A program made the position numbers and the translations under genes. DNA of 60,000 bases, taken from assembly GCA_950295325.1 (NCBI GenBank), contig OX485807.1:22789666-22849665 (forward strand), written 5' to 3'. The stretch is from Polytrichum commune. Taxonomy: Eukaryota > Streptophyta > Polytrichopsida > Polytrichales > Polytrichaceae. The notes beneath the pieces were generated by a model. The model did no database searches, was not told the DNA's origin, and saw only the letters and a program-made list of their open reading frames with translations. This document shows, piece by piece, positions 50,471 to 60,000 of the stretch (position 1 is its first letter; each line of letters begins with the position of its first letter).

Positions 50471-50665
50471 TCAAGAGTCCTCTTGGTGCAAGGTGGGGTT
50501 TACTGCCTACCTTGTGGTGGGTGGGCTCTTGGCTTCCTACCTACCAACCTAGCTAGTTTTGTTTCGTCGAGTAGAGAGAAGATTTCACAGCAAGAATCAA
50601 ACTGCCAACCACTCCATTCGGAAATGGGTACCTCTCCACTATCAATTCAGGGTCATCTCGGACCT
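50470..50665 (-). mobile_element. Possible tRNA-derived SINE, minus strand
   Basis: On the - strand a TAGTGGAGAGG A box-like and GGCAGTTTGATTCTTG B box-like string are spaced about 35 bases apart (50641-50590). The body beyond has no other match in the window. No target duplication was found. Confidence 0.3.
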
Positions 50666-50787
50666 AAGCTTCATAATTTAATAGATGCAAATTGTTTTTT
50701 GCTATGTTAATGGTTTTCATGGTTCGTTAACAGTTGGTAGGGTTATAAACACAAAAAATTGACATGATAGAACATTACTCATCACTA

Positions 50788-50844
50788 GGGTGATGCACCC
50801 ATAGTGCCGGGAGTTATGGGTGCATCATCCCCCCCCCCCCCCCC
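50788..50844. repeat. Hairpin followed by a 16-C tract
   Basis: TGATGCACCCATA and its exact complement are separated by about 11 bases (GTGCCGGGAGT), and the right arm runs straight into C16 at 50829-50844. The arms sit just before a family D copy. Confidence 0.7.
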
Positions 50845-50884
50845 GCCGGCCCCCATTTGTTATGCCCCCTTTTGTTGAACCAAT

Positions 50885-51105
50885 GATTGGGGAGAACCAG
50901 CAGTTAGTTACATATGAACCAGTTGAGTTTGAGAAATAACCGGTTGAAGTTGGAGACTTCAGGAGAATCACCGATCACTTTAGACGAATTTATGGAATAT
51001 ACCTCTAATTAATGTAGAAAAACCAAAGGATGGCAACATGTAACCGGTTGGACTTGCAAACACTAGAATCTCAACCGATTATGCCCAAAAACCTCCCCGA
51101 TCACG
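50885..51105 (-). mobile_element. Family D copy with TIR-like ends
   Basis: Begins TGATTGGGGAGAACC and ends CCTCCCCGATCA, an imperfect 11-base inverted end shared with the 53.41-53.65 kb copy. About 220 bases, noncoding. No clear target duplication. Confidence 0.5.
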
Positions 51106-53139
51106 GTGTTGGATGGACCACCTTCACAAATGAACTGAGTATAAGTAGGCTTTACTATGTGAAGGCAAATCGTCAATTGGGTTCTCTACCTTGAATTCCA
51201 ACACTGAACTTACAAGTGGAAAATCGATATTTTTTTAATAAATAAAAATAAGTGCCAACAAATGTGGTGCCGCATGTGCCATCACAGCTAGCTTGGGAAT
51301 CTCTCCTCTTGATTTGAGGCCACCATGATAGTCTACACCCAACATTTGCCTTTTAGAAAAGGGCACACAACCTATGTGTTGTGTAACATTGTAAATAGGA
51401 GATGGACTCATACAAATTTACAATAAGGTGTGTGGGTCTTATGTGGTCACTTTTCTTAACCCTTAAAGGACATGGATTGAGTTTATGCATGATACGCAAT
51501 GACTTATACGAACCCTAACGCATATGAAAATGATAATTTTATGTGATCTATAATATTGAATTCATTTTACGTCAACCTATTGAAGAGAGGAAGTGAAACA
51601 TACAGTGATATGTATGTGGTAATGGTGATTAGATGTACATGGTATGTATATGATGAGTCTAGGTCGTTTGTATGAGCTCCAATTCCCGTTTAATAATCCA
51701 TTTTACATGTATGTATACTCAGATTGGATTATGCATTTGATGGATGGGTTGATTTCATATAGGGTTGCTTTCAACTTTTTTGGCCAAGTATCTATGAGTA
51801 ACCTTAAACCCTTCCCTATGACATCTTGAGGCCTACATGGGGCCTCTTAGTGGGCTCGTAGTCGTTTTGAGGGTTAACCCCTAAGGGTTTGATAGGCTCA
51901 AAGTGGCCTCTCCATGCTCAAAGTATTTGACCAACATATATGCCTCAAAAGTTATTGAAGATTTGGGTTCAAATACATAGCATGAGTGCCCTAGATGCAA
52001 ATGCATACTTAGCATTATGATCATAAGTGTCATGTGTGAGTGTATTTTTATTTTCTCTTTGACATAGATTATTGTGTGAATAAAATCCATAAAGAAATAA
52101 ATCATGATTTCAAGACTGGGTGAGATAGTGTATATTGTAGGTTATGCACTGAGCCCCTTGCTCCTTTAAGGCTTCATGGAACACTTTTATTAAGGTGGTA
52201 TATTTGCAAGGTTTGTAATGAAAAACAAGTACCCAAAAACACATGTGTTACGACAAGATTGACCTATGTGCTCATAATATACTAACCCCTTGAGTTGAAA
52301 ATATTGCAGTGATTGACTAGTACGTTGTTGAAAATTTTATCCATTGGATAAAGCTCATGCACACTTCTTTCCATTGAATGTGCAATTAAGCTATAAGCAA
52401 TGATCCAATCTAATCCTACCATGACATAATATGGTAAACAATATATCCACATCAAGCCATAGGATCTTTGTTAAAAACATATTCCTCCCACCAATTTTCA
52501 ATTTCATTCTCATTCTACAAACCCTCTCCACATACCATTTCTTTATCGGTAGAGGCTTCCCATATTTGACAAGAGTCAACTTGACTTTTTTTTTAACAAA
52601 TGGGACATCAATCAATGACACATCACAGTCACATTCCAACTATGAAACGGACCTCCACTTATCTTCAATGTTGAATCTAGGAGTTTTGGTATACAAAATA
52701 CCAGTTGCTATCCTTGTAAACCTATTTTTGGAGAAAGAGAGGTGGATTGCCATTCAATTCCCCCAAGTACGGACCCAACAATTGCACTCTCCGATTCCGT
52801 GTATTGCATGTGTTTTAAGTGAGAACATGATACTTCGATTTTAAAATGAACACATAGGTTCATTGTAGTGTTTCTTTTCTTTCTATACATGTAGTACATT
52901 TGGTCACTACTGTCACAAATCATCATGTTCTTGCTCATGCAACAAGTTATCCTAACGATGCCTTCAAGCTCATATAAAAATTACATATGTTAGCCATACA
53001 CATGTCATTTTTAGGTCACTTCAAAAAAAATTATTCATGGAAAAGATGGGTCTAGTGATAAACTAAACCTTGCGTACACATATAATACCAAGTGTCGTTG
53101 TTCACACAGTCATAAGGTTTATGGTCCACAATGAACAGG
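51106..53139. other. AT-rich intergenic DNA, no recognised gene
   Basis: The longest frame, 52431-52844 (+, 137 codons), is hydrophobic and matches nothing I know; its opposite strand carries an equally open frame, as expected of low-complexity AT-rich DNA. Confidence 0.5.
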
Positions 53140-53650
53140 GACAACTGACTGCTAGTTACAGATGAACCGGTCGAGTTTGAGAAACAACCGATCGAAGTTC
53201 AAGACTTCAGGAAAGTTATCGATCGATTAACAGAATTTATAGAACATACCCTCGAATTAATCAATTAATGAAGTAAGCAAAAGATGTCAACATGTAACCG
53301 GATGGACTTGGCAATACTAGGATCGATCTCGACCGATTGTGCCCAAAAATCATCTCCCCCGCACACTGATGGTCCACCTCTTTCGCAACCTCAGACCTCA
53401 CGAATTTGCTCCGAATCAGTGATCGGGGAGGTTTTTGGGCATAATCGGTTGAGGTCCTAGTGTTTGCAAGTCGAACCGGTTACATGTTGATGACATCCTC
53501 CGGTTTTCCTTTATGAAAATTGGGGTATATTCTATAAATTCCTCTAAAACGATCGGTAATTTTCCTGCAATCTTGAACTTCAACCGGTTATTTCTCAAAC
53601 TCAACCAGTTCATTTGTAACTAACTAACTGCCGGTTCTCCCCGATCATAG
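53140..53650. repeat. Family D repeat pair in inverted orientation (large foldback)
   Basis: Copies at about 53140-53365 (reverse) and 53410-53650 (forward) share nearly their full length: GGGCATAATCGGTTGAG, AACCGGTTACATGTTG, ATTCCTCTAAAACGATCGG, TTTCTCAAACTCAACC. The forward copy has ends TGATCGGGGAG and CTCCCCGATCA, suggesting a TIR element. Other copies: 11085-11190, 28915-29105, 36940-36976 plus 38257-38430, 39220-39440, 50885-51105 and 54000-54220. Confidence 0.7.
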
Positions 53651-53667
53651 CTCCAAATGCACCACAG

Positions 53668-53859
53668 ATGCCATTCGATGCCATTCAACTTCGTACGCTG
53701 TTTTGCTTCTCACAAAGGCTGATTTGGTACACCCAACTTTCAGTTGCATCTGCAAAGGGGTCAAGCTGCAGGGGAAGTAACGGTTATACCATAAATTATG
53801 CCTTACCTGCACCGGATTTGGATCTCGTGTCTGTGCAGGCTGTTAATTATATCGACTGA
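53668..53859 (+). pseudogene. Unrecognised exon-like ORF between family D copies
   Basis: 64 codons ending NYALPAPDLDLVSVQAVNYI then stop, in balanced-composition sequence unlike the AT-rich repeats on either side. The end (TGTGCAGGCTG) also contains an acceptor-like string. It may be a captured gene fragment. I do not recognise the family. Confidence 0.2.
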
Positions 53860-54740
53860 CGCTTGATGTACACACAGGTAATGACTCCCACTTACATAAG
53901 TTACATCACCAGTACACATCGTTTAAATTTAGAGAGTAGTTTAATCCATCTCTGTCAACATATCTTGGAGCAGGGGAACACATCCTGCACTTGTAGCGGC
54001 GCTGTCTGTGGAGATTTTGGGCGTCATCAGTCGAGTTTTCAGTGGTTTCTTCAGACCCACCAGGTGCATGTTGGCATCTTTCGCTTTCGCTTTCTTTTCT
54101 TCTCTTTTCTTTATTGAATTGAGGAATATTCTGTACATTCCTGTAAATGGATCGGTCACTTTGGTGAAGTCTTGAATTTGAGCCGGTGATTTCTCAACCT
54201 CGATCGACCACGTCGTCTACTCGATTTGTAGGATCCCTCCATCTCAACGAAAATGAAATCAATTTCAAGGTCCGGGAAGCCAAAAGGCTTATTGGAAGTA
54301 AGAAGTGAATCAAGATGGCGACAAAGAGGCTAACTCCCTAGAATTACATAGTGCAATGGCCTGGCCTCCGTGAGATGGAGGCTAATATCAACTTGATGGT
54401 TCGATTGGAAGAAAGACTTGAGACTGCCTAGTACTACATTTTGAATAGGAAAGGAACCTTGTCTTTAATAAAGTTGAAAAGGGGACAATCCAACACAAAA
54501 TGTGCCTCAATAGGTAGATCATACTAAACATTGGGGTTCCAACTATCCGTGGGGGGGGGGGGGGGGGGAAGTTCACAAATCCACATGGATATGGCATTTA
54601 GGTGTGAGGGTGGGATGGATGATACTTCACGAATTAGCCCTCAAAAGACCAAGGGGCCCATTTGGGGCCTCTCCATCCACAAACCAATATTTGCAATCAA
54701 GACACTTGTGTCAAAAGTGACCATGTCTAAAATCAAACTA

Positions 54741-55056
54741 CACTAAATGTTGTATTTAGTGTCACCAATTATGTTCGTCGTGCTCAATATTAATTATGAA
54801 TCGCCCATATAGTGACACTGACACTAAATGTAAACCTAACATTATTTGTCATTCCTTGTAGAAAATTTTAAAATTAAGAAAAAATGGCGATTAGAGATTT
54901 ACTATGGTGCCCTTACTGTCACTTTCTTTGAGTGATTTTGCATCCAAACTTCAATCATCCATGACATTACTTGTAAACTTATTCATAAGAAGTGCCATTA
55001 GAAAAGTTACCACGGTGACACAGAACACCATATGGCACTAAATACAATATTTAGTG
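54741..55056. mobile_element. MITE with CACTAAAT TIRs and TA flanks
   Basis: CACTAAATGTTGTATTTAGTG (first 20 bases at 54741-54760) and its near complement ending at 55056 bound 316 bases; TA lies outside each end (54739-54740, 55057-55058). The terminal motif is itself nearly palindromic. The core (CACTAAATG) recurs near 54819. Confidence 0.55.
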
Positions 55057-55064
55057 TAACTCCT

Positions 55065-55825
55065 CAAGTGCACTTTTGACATAATTTTCTAAACTTGGAA
55101 GTGTGTACAGTAGCTCAACTACACATTAGGGGTTAACACTTGAAGGACAAAGATGGTTGTGACACTGGTAGTTGTTAGTGTGGGGACTGTGGGTAATTCT
55201 CAGTTGGTTTCTGCCACTCTTGACCATAAAGATTTCACAATTTTCTTTGTTATGAAGGTCGACATATTTTGACCCAAGGATGTTTTCGCTCAATTTCACA
55301 AATGCTTACCCGAATTCTCCACCTTTGACAACCGTGCTCGACTCTTGGAGCAAGAACTAGGCCAGGGAAAATACATTAGAGAGAGCTTCGTATGATGTGC
55401 GAGGTTTCTTTCAAGGGAGACCTAGAGGTGTACACAGTGACCCACTTTTCGATCTGGTACACTTGCCATGAAGAGCAATAAATCTCATGTAGGGTCTCTT
55501 TCGAACACTTCAACTTGCAAGGTCATGAGTGGATACAGTGTGAGAATCTCTTGGTTGAATGAATCAAAGGTAGCCTGCAGAGAGATACATGCACTAGTAC
55601 TTATGCCAACCAAGGATGGGAAACCTTGCATAACCATTATTTGATGATAACAGTTGACAGTAACCAGATTGGGTCATATTCTCAGCTGCTATTTGCCTCT
55701 GGATTAGTAGACCACCACTGGTAGATGCAATTTGCTGCAGTCAAGGTCTCGCATCCAAAAAAAAGAAACTTCTCGTGATCAATTAAAAGCTTGGACAAAA
55801 TGAAGATACACTGCTAGAAGTAAAG
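55065..55825. other. Sequence 3' of the TBL gene
   Basis: Probably includes the TBL 3' UTR in its upper part. The + strand at 55265-55375 reads QFHKCLPEFSTFDNRARLLE between stops, possibly a gene fragment, unrecognised. No complete gene. Confidence 0.4.
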
Positions 55826-58168
55826 CTAGTATACACTGCCTGTTCCTGTGAGCTTCATAAGTAACGAAGCATAGAGCAGCTCGTTCCATGTGTCTGGAAC
55901 TCCAGGTAGACACCAATGGGCACAATCCAAGGGAGGACCACCGCGACTATATTTGAAAATGTGGCCATCAGGGCGTAAGGTCGACAAGCTCGTGATGTTG
56001 AGGAAATTTGCTCGGACTTGCAGAGCATCCCAAATATCATCAAGAGCATCAGCTTGCATGTAATGCCCTGTGGGTTCGATGAGAGTTTTGTTGGTGATAG
56101 GGAAGGTACTGTTGAGGCACGTCATTTTGCGCCAGTGGCTAGGTTCAAAGCTTCGGAAAAACACATGTGCAACATCCGGGTTGATTTGTTCGTTCACCCA
56201 AGCTGCCCACGTAGCTATAGCAGTGCGGTATGCTTCCTCCACCTTCATGCCGAGCCGAATGCTCGACCCAATCTGGAAGTAGCAGCTCCTGCCATCAGAA
56301 ACTTAAGAATATCAGACAGTAACAATAGCAAACCATTCTGCAAAACAATCATGACACATATTCTTTCTAAACATCTTAGAAGTCACCTAACACCAGACAG
56401 AACAATCCCACAAAGAATCAGACCCAAGCAGGTGACCAGAAAAAATAACCAGCAAGCTGCTGTTCCTAAACAATTTTGGCATAGATAACTACACATTTAT
56501 TTTAGCATTAGTGTAGATAAAAACCAGTTGGAATTATGTAGTGGTATAACTTCTAGAAGACAATGTAACTTATCACTATCCAAGTTTTGTTATGTATCAT
56601 TAAGTGCCTACCTACTATCTACTTGTGTTGAACTCGTAAAAAAATTGCATCATTGGTACAAACATTATAGAACTATGTAAGTCCAAATGGTGATCCATCG
56701 CTAAATGAAATTAAAGGTGTAGTATCATCTACGAATAACAACTTCGCACTTATACCGGTAGGAGTACAAGATAGAGATAGCCACAAATGTGAGGTTTCTT
56801 CTTACGAGCGATAAGTTTTAGTAGTTGTCCACCAATGGCCAGAATTAAAGACAAGCACATTTGCTGTCTGCCACCGAGTACTGGCTGACTCCAGCGTATC
56901 AAGTTTCAGTGTTGCCCACACCCGCCGAGGCGCATGTTTCGGGGGTCGGCCCAAGCGCACAAGCCATGGTGATCTATAGTACTCGACTGTCACATTAAAC
57001 CCTGGAAACCAGACTGCTAAGTAGGGTGTCGTCTTTGTGATGGGTTTTCCATGTATTTCTTTCACCAAGGATTTGTCTTCAGCTCCATTCATTAGGAGAC
57101 AAACAAGAGACTCCCACTGTGTCCTGCCCATAGAGTCCCCGATAAAAGCCACACGCTGGTTCTTTAACCTGGTGAGCATGTCCCCAGCATTGAACCTGAA
57201 TCAAAGAACAACCAAACAGTATTGAGATCAAAATTGCAAAGATGTTCCTGTTTGCACGCCCTCAGATACTAAGGTGACATGCACTGACAGAGAGATGCTT
57301 ACTCTGCAACCTGGACCAAAAAGACAGAGCAAAGATTGCTATTTCATCGTCTACAATGGTTTGCCTTCTCTGCATAAGTGGATAGTTTACTGTGAAATGA
57401 TATTCTAGTTCAACAAGGCCTTTCATTCCTGAGTTCAAACTTGTACTCAAAGATGATACCCTATTTGCAAAAAACATGTGGGAATGGCGACCGGCATTAG
57501 GATGTCATCTACGAATGCATGATCAAGAACACAAAGAAGAGGGATTACTGAATTGATCGCCTAAAATGGTTCACCTTGTCTGCTTACATGTTCCAGTTCA
57601 ATAAGACCTTTCATTCAAAAGTTCATGAGAATGACTTGTACCCGGGGATGACAACCCTACCCACAAAAAACATGTGGCAATGCTAACTGACATTAGGATG
57701 TCCTCTACGGATGCCGATCAAAAACTAGAGTTTAATACAAGGAGCCACATGAGAGGTAGGATCTAACCTCGGCATGATACAATTGGAAGGTTGCCACCTC
57801 CATTTCCTGTACTGTGAATCTGGCCTTCCATTTTCGGAGCACCGGAACCCTTGCTCCACAAATGTGCAATTAGAGTAAAGTGGATAAGTTGCGTCATAAA
57901 CCCAGCTCCCAGTAAACAAGTCGCATCCTGGAGATAGAAGGGCATGCTTATCCGGTTGCCTTGAAACCACATTTTCAAGAGTAAGCTTGGGATGCCAGAG
58001 GAAAGTTAAGTCCAGGATAAGTAACGATAATATAACAAACAATGTGAGGATTATGAGGGCAAGCGTGAGTGGGCCAAGGACTATATTAATGCGCCGAGGC
58101 ATCCCTCCCGTACTCCATACTTTTGGACTTTTAGGTGTCAAATGGGAAGGAGTCCCAGTGTGACCCAT
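55826..58168 (-). CDS. TRICHOME BIREFRINGENCE-LIKE (PMR5/DUF231) polysaccharide O-acyltransferase
   Basis: Golgi type II membrane protein of the TBL family, which O-acetylates xylan, mannan, xyloglucan or pectin (established for the family; substrate here unknown). Three exons on the - strand: 58168-57768, 57195-56806, 56288-55826. They join in frame to 417 residues, normal for a TBL. Seen: an N-terminal tail, one membrane segment about 28-53, PMR5N domain from C82 (GCDLFTGSWV) through WRWQPSNC, the esterase block FIGDS (catalytic Gly153-Asp154-Ser155), GHWW at 253-256, CYFQ at 266, VFFRSF, and the C-terminal DCAH (Asp385, His388) of the DxxH motif. All expected catalytic residues are present, so it looks functional. 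Introns are 573 and 517 bases with clean GTTAGA/CAG and GTAAGA/CAG sites. The start ATG has strong context (GCCATGG). Intron 1 carries an internal duplication. Confidence 0.93.
57355..57725. repeat. Diverged tandem duplication inside TBL intron 1
   Basis: Copies at about 57355-57530 and 57565-57725 share, in order, a TGGTTYRCCTT-like start, TTCARYAAGRCCTTTCATTC, RACTTGTAC, ACATGTGG and CATTAGGATGTC blocks. The second copy reaches to within about 45 bases of the exon 1 donor (57768). Neither copy contains TBL coding sequence, so this is intronic duplication rather than exon duplication. Confidence 0.65.
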
Positions 58169-58300
58169 GGCAACTTATACTTGAGACGACGCCAAGAATG
58201 TTGCAACAATTTCTCCTCCTTCCGAGAGTCTGGCACCAAGTCACAATTGCATCATGGGGGTTAGGTTCTGGTGCCCGGCAGCTAAATGATCTCCAATCGA

Positions 58301-58522
58301 TCATGTCCATGGGAAAAAATACTCACAACCTAAATTTCCTGCCAGGGCCTCTTCTACTTCCCTAGTCTGTCTGTCCCAAGAGGTTTCGGTTTCGTTTAGA
58401 AACCACCCTCCAAGCCACAAATCTGGAGTCTCTTGACATAGAATCCTTTCCGAGGGCAAACCTACATGAGACTCGTTATACCAAGGGAGGTTCCTGAAAC
58501 AATCTAGATTTGCAAACAGCAT
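58301..58522 (-). CDS. Upstream ORF in the TBL leader (73 aa)
   Basis: An ATG at 58522 opens 73 codons ending 132 bases before the TBL start codon. The peptide (MLFANLDC... ending CEYFFPWT) matches no family I know and lacks a membrane segment. A GTGAGT at 58316-58311 inside it could be a donor, in which case it would be truncated or spliced. Translation is unproven; it would be expected to reduce initiation at the main start. Confidence 0.3.
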   Translation of the reverse strand: MLFANLDCFRNLPWYNESHVGLPSERILCQETPDLWLGGWFLNETETSWDRQTREVEEALAGNLGCEYFFPWT

Positions 58523-58601
58523 GGTATCCCGTTTGTACTATGTTAAGCTGTCTTCCACAATACATGCCACTTTCAAGGTCAAGCACTTTCAGTCACTCTA
58601 C

Positions 58602-59089
58602 CTGCACAAAACACACAATCAACGCACCAGTTAGATCCTTACAAAAACGCGACACCGGTGACAGGACATTGACCTAGACCACCCAAGAGATGGAGCCCCT
58701 GGACATGACTGTTGAAAGACTACTGGATGCAGAAAAGAAAAGAAAAGAAAAGAAAAAGCCCTCCACATTCAAGTACATACAGTACATTTTTTAGAGAGCA
58801 TCATCATACTAAGTAAACTTGAGCTTGATCATCGTCCTCAGAACAACTTATAGTATATTCAAGGATTGGCATCATGACAGTCACCCACACTCCAAAGTTC
58901 CAACACTTTACAAGTAGACTAATCAGGACCTACGGCCGTCATCATCATTATCGTCATCATCGTCGGACATTCTCGATGTGTTTCTACTCATGCATTTCTA
59001 ACCTACTAACACTTGTAAGCGACAGAGTAGTAGTAATGCACACAACAATAAAATACGCGAAACATTTACATTGACAGGAGGAAACTTAC
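58602..59089 (-). other. Inferred 5' UTR intron of the TBL gene
   Basis: On the - strand a GTAAGTTT donor at 59089 and a TTTTGTGCAG acceptor ending at 58602 bound 488 bases with no conserved coding content. This would give a leader of two exons, 59090 upward and 58601-58169. No transcript evidence is available. Confidence 0.45.
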
Positions 59090-59390
59090 ATGGGAAGTAA
59101 AAAGCTCCCCAGGCAGATAGATATATGTATATACGTGGAGCCACTTAATTCGAGCATTTCGTTTCAGACGCGTGATCGGAACAGCTCGCAATCTTCAACA
59201 AGATGCTGAGTCGAAGAAGAAGAGGATCGGTCGGGACACGGAGCTAAAATCACATGGATGCTCTCACCCCCGATTCAGAGCTGTACGTGTACGATTCGAT
59301 TTCACCAAATTTTTGAAGAGGCAGCTCGCAGGTAGCTGAAAATTTTCGAAACAGAACTAAATGTAACCCTATGTGATGGCTCTCCTCTCC

Positions 59391-59672
59391 CTATGAGGCA
59401 ATGTGATTGCTCTCCCTACAACGAGGACAAGACACCGACAAAACACGAGACAAATTCCGCAAATTCAGGGGCGAAAAAAGCACCGACGCTGATTTGAGCA
59501 GGACTCGGAGATCGGGTGACGTGCGAGCGAAATTGCGTAGGATGCGAAGGGATTGAGAGGATCGAATTAGGGCTCTGATGTCGGAGGCACCGAAGAGAGT
59601 TGGAGTGAGAGAAGCTGAAGCTCTTGAGTGAAGGGCGCGATGAAGGACTCGGGCTGCATCTTTTTCATCCAT
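59391..59672 (-). CDS. Possible second upstream ORF in the TBL leader (93 aa)
   Basis: A 93-codon frame beginning MDEKDAARVLHRALHSRA and ending with a Cys-rich SCPRCRE segment lies in the relatively GC-rich DNA ahead of the TBL gene. It is Leu/Arg/Ser-rich and has no recognised domain. It lies downstream of a TATA-like CTTATAGAG (about 59811-59803), so it may be within the first leader exon. It may equally be noncoding. Confidence 0.2.
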   Translation of the reverse strand: MDEKDAARVLHRALHSRASASLTPTLFGASDIRALIRSSQSLRILRNFARTSPDLRVLLKSASVLFSPLNLRNLSRVLSVSCPRCRESNHIAS

Positions 59673-59699
59673 TTGGAGGGAATATGACGATATTCATCC

Positions 59700-60000
59700 A
59701 TATTGCGTCGATGGCTTTAGCCTTCCAGCCCAAGCAAGGCTGCACAAAATCCAACAAAACTTCAGCTTAATAAGAAGTTCGCCTCCCGCAACAAATGCGA
59801 CTCTCTATAAGAGATTGTAAGCGTCTCCTCAGATTCTGCCAAGTGTCATTCTCGCATTGGTTGAGACCACTTGATCCCATGTGGCATTCCACCACTGCAC
59901 AAATATCCGTTCTTACTGTGGTATTAAAATTGGTGTTTCGCGTTAATTCAAAGGGTCTTAATTAATTAGTTGTCGTAGGGTACCCAGTGTCATTTTGACA
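59700..60000 (-). promoter_or_regulatory. Probable core promoter of the TBL gene
   Basis: On the - strand a TATA-like CTTATAGAG sits at about 59811-59803, just before the compositionally distinct leader. No repeat is evident. Beyond it, to the end of the window, I see no gene. Confidence 0.25.

Noticed and set aside
52431-52844. 137-codon hydrophobic protein
   Set aside because: The opposite strand is just as open, composition is AT-driven, and no membrane-protein family pattern is present.
55265-55375. Additional exon or gene 3' of TBL
   Set aside because: The short open stretch on the + strand has stops on each side, no splice sites in phase and no recognised family.

Overview
The window is nuclear DNA of a land plant. 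The evidence is two intron-rich plant genes with GT..AG introns, namely a plant YTHDF/ECT-type m6A reader on the + strand and a TRICHOME BIREFRINGENCE-LIKE (PMR5/DUF231) wall-polysaccharide acyltransferase on the - strand. They sit in about 50 kb of AT-rich, repeat-dominated intergenic DNA. Low gene density, many decayed DNA transposons and an old RNase H-bearing LINE suggest a large repeat-rich genome; a fern, lycophyte or other non-flowering plant is possible, but the sequence alone does not settle it. I see no bacterial, organellar or viral insertion.

Layout. 1-19.0 kb: no gene; microsatellites and old dispersed repeats (families A, B, D, E below), an 84-bp perfect inverted repeat, a PIF/Harbinger-type MITE (13.80-14.30 kb), a TA-flanked MITE (12.56-12.69 kb) and a small foldback (15.01-15.17 kb). 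19.04-19.76 kb: GC-rich island, the likely promoter and leader of the YTH gene, with GAACGTTC heat-shock-like repeats, a G-box and a G-quadruplex motif. 22.67-26.69 kb: YTH gene, eight coding exons, 758 residues, followed by an apparent long 3' UTR. 28-44 kb: repeats again, including three short TWA-flanked elements or their relatives, a PIF/Harbinger transposon keeping the start of its transposase and nested in an older repeat, and a 420-bp tandem duplication whose second copy is split by a tRNA-derived SINE. 44.5-47.7 kb: decayed LINE (RT thumb, RNase H, terminal Cys/His motif). 47.7-55.1 kb: more repeats, a 914-bp TIR element, a minisatellite and a large foldback. 55.83-58.17 kb: TBL gene, three coding exons, 417 residues, with an inferred spliced leader reaching to about 59.78 kb and holding two upstream ORFs.

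The two genes are far apart, divergent in role and not a functional unit: one reads m6A on RNA, the other acts on cell-wall polysaccharide in the Golgi. I found no coherent new multigene system. The most informative signals are transposon archaeology, especially an internal empty site for the SINE and the nested Harbinger insertion, and possible regulatory structure around the two genes.

Repeat family labels (A to E) are mine and rest on visual comparison inside the window. Gene models were built by hand from reading frame, splice sites and protein-family conservation; every listed exon junction keeps frame.
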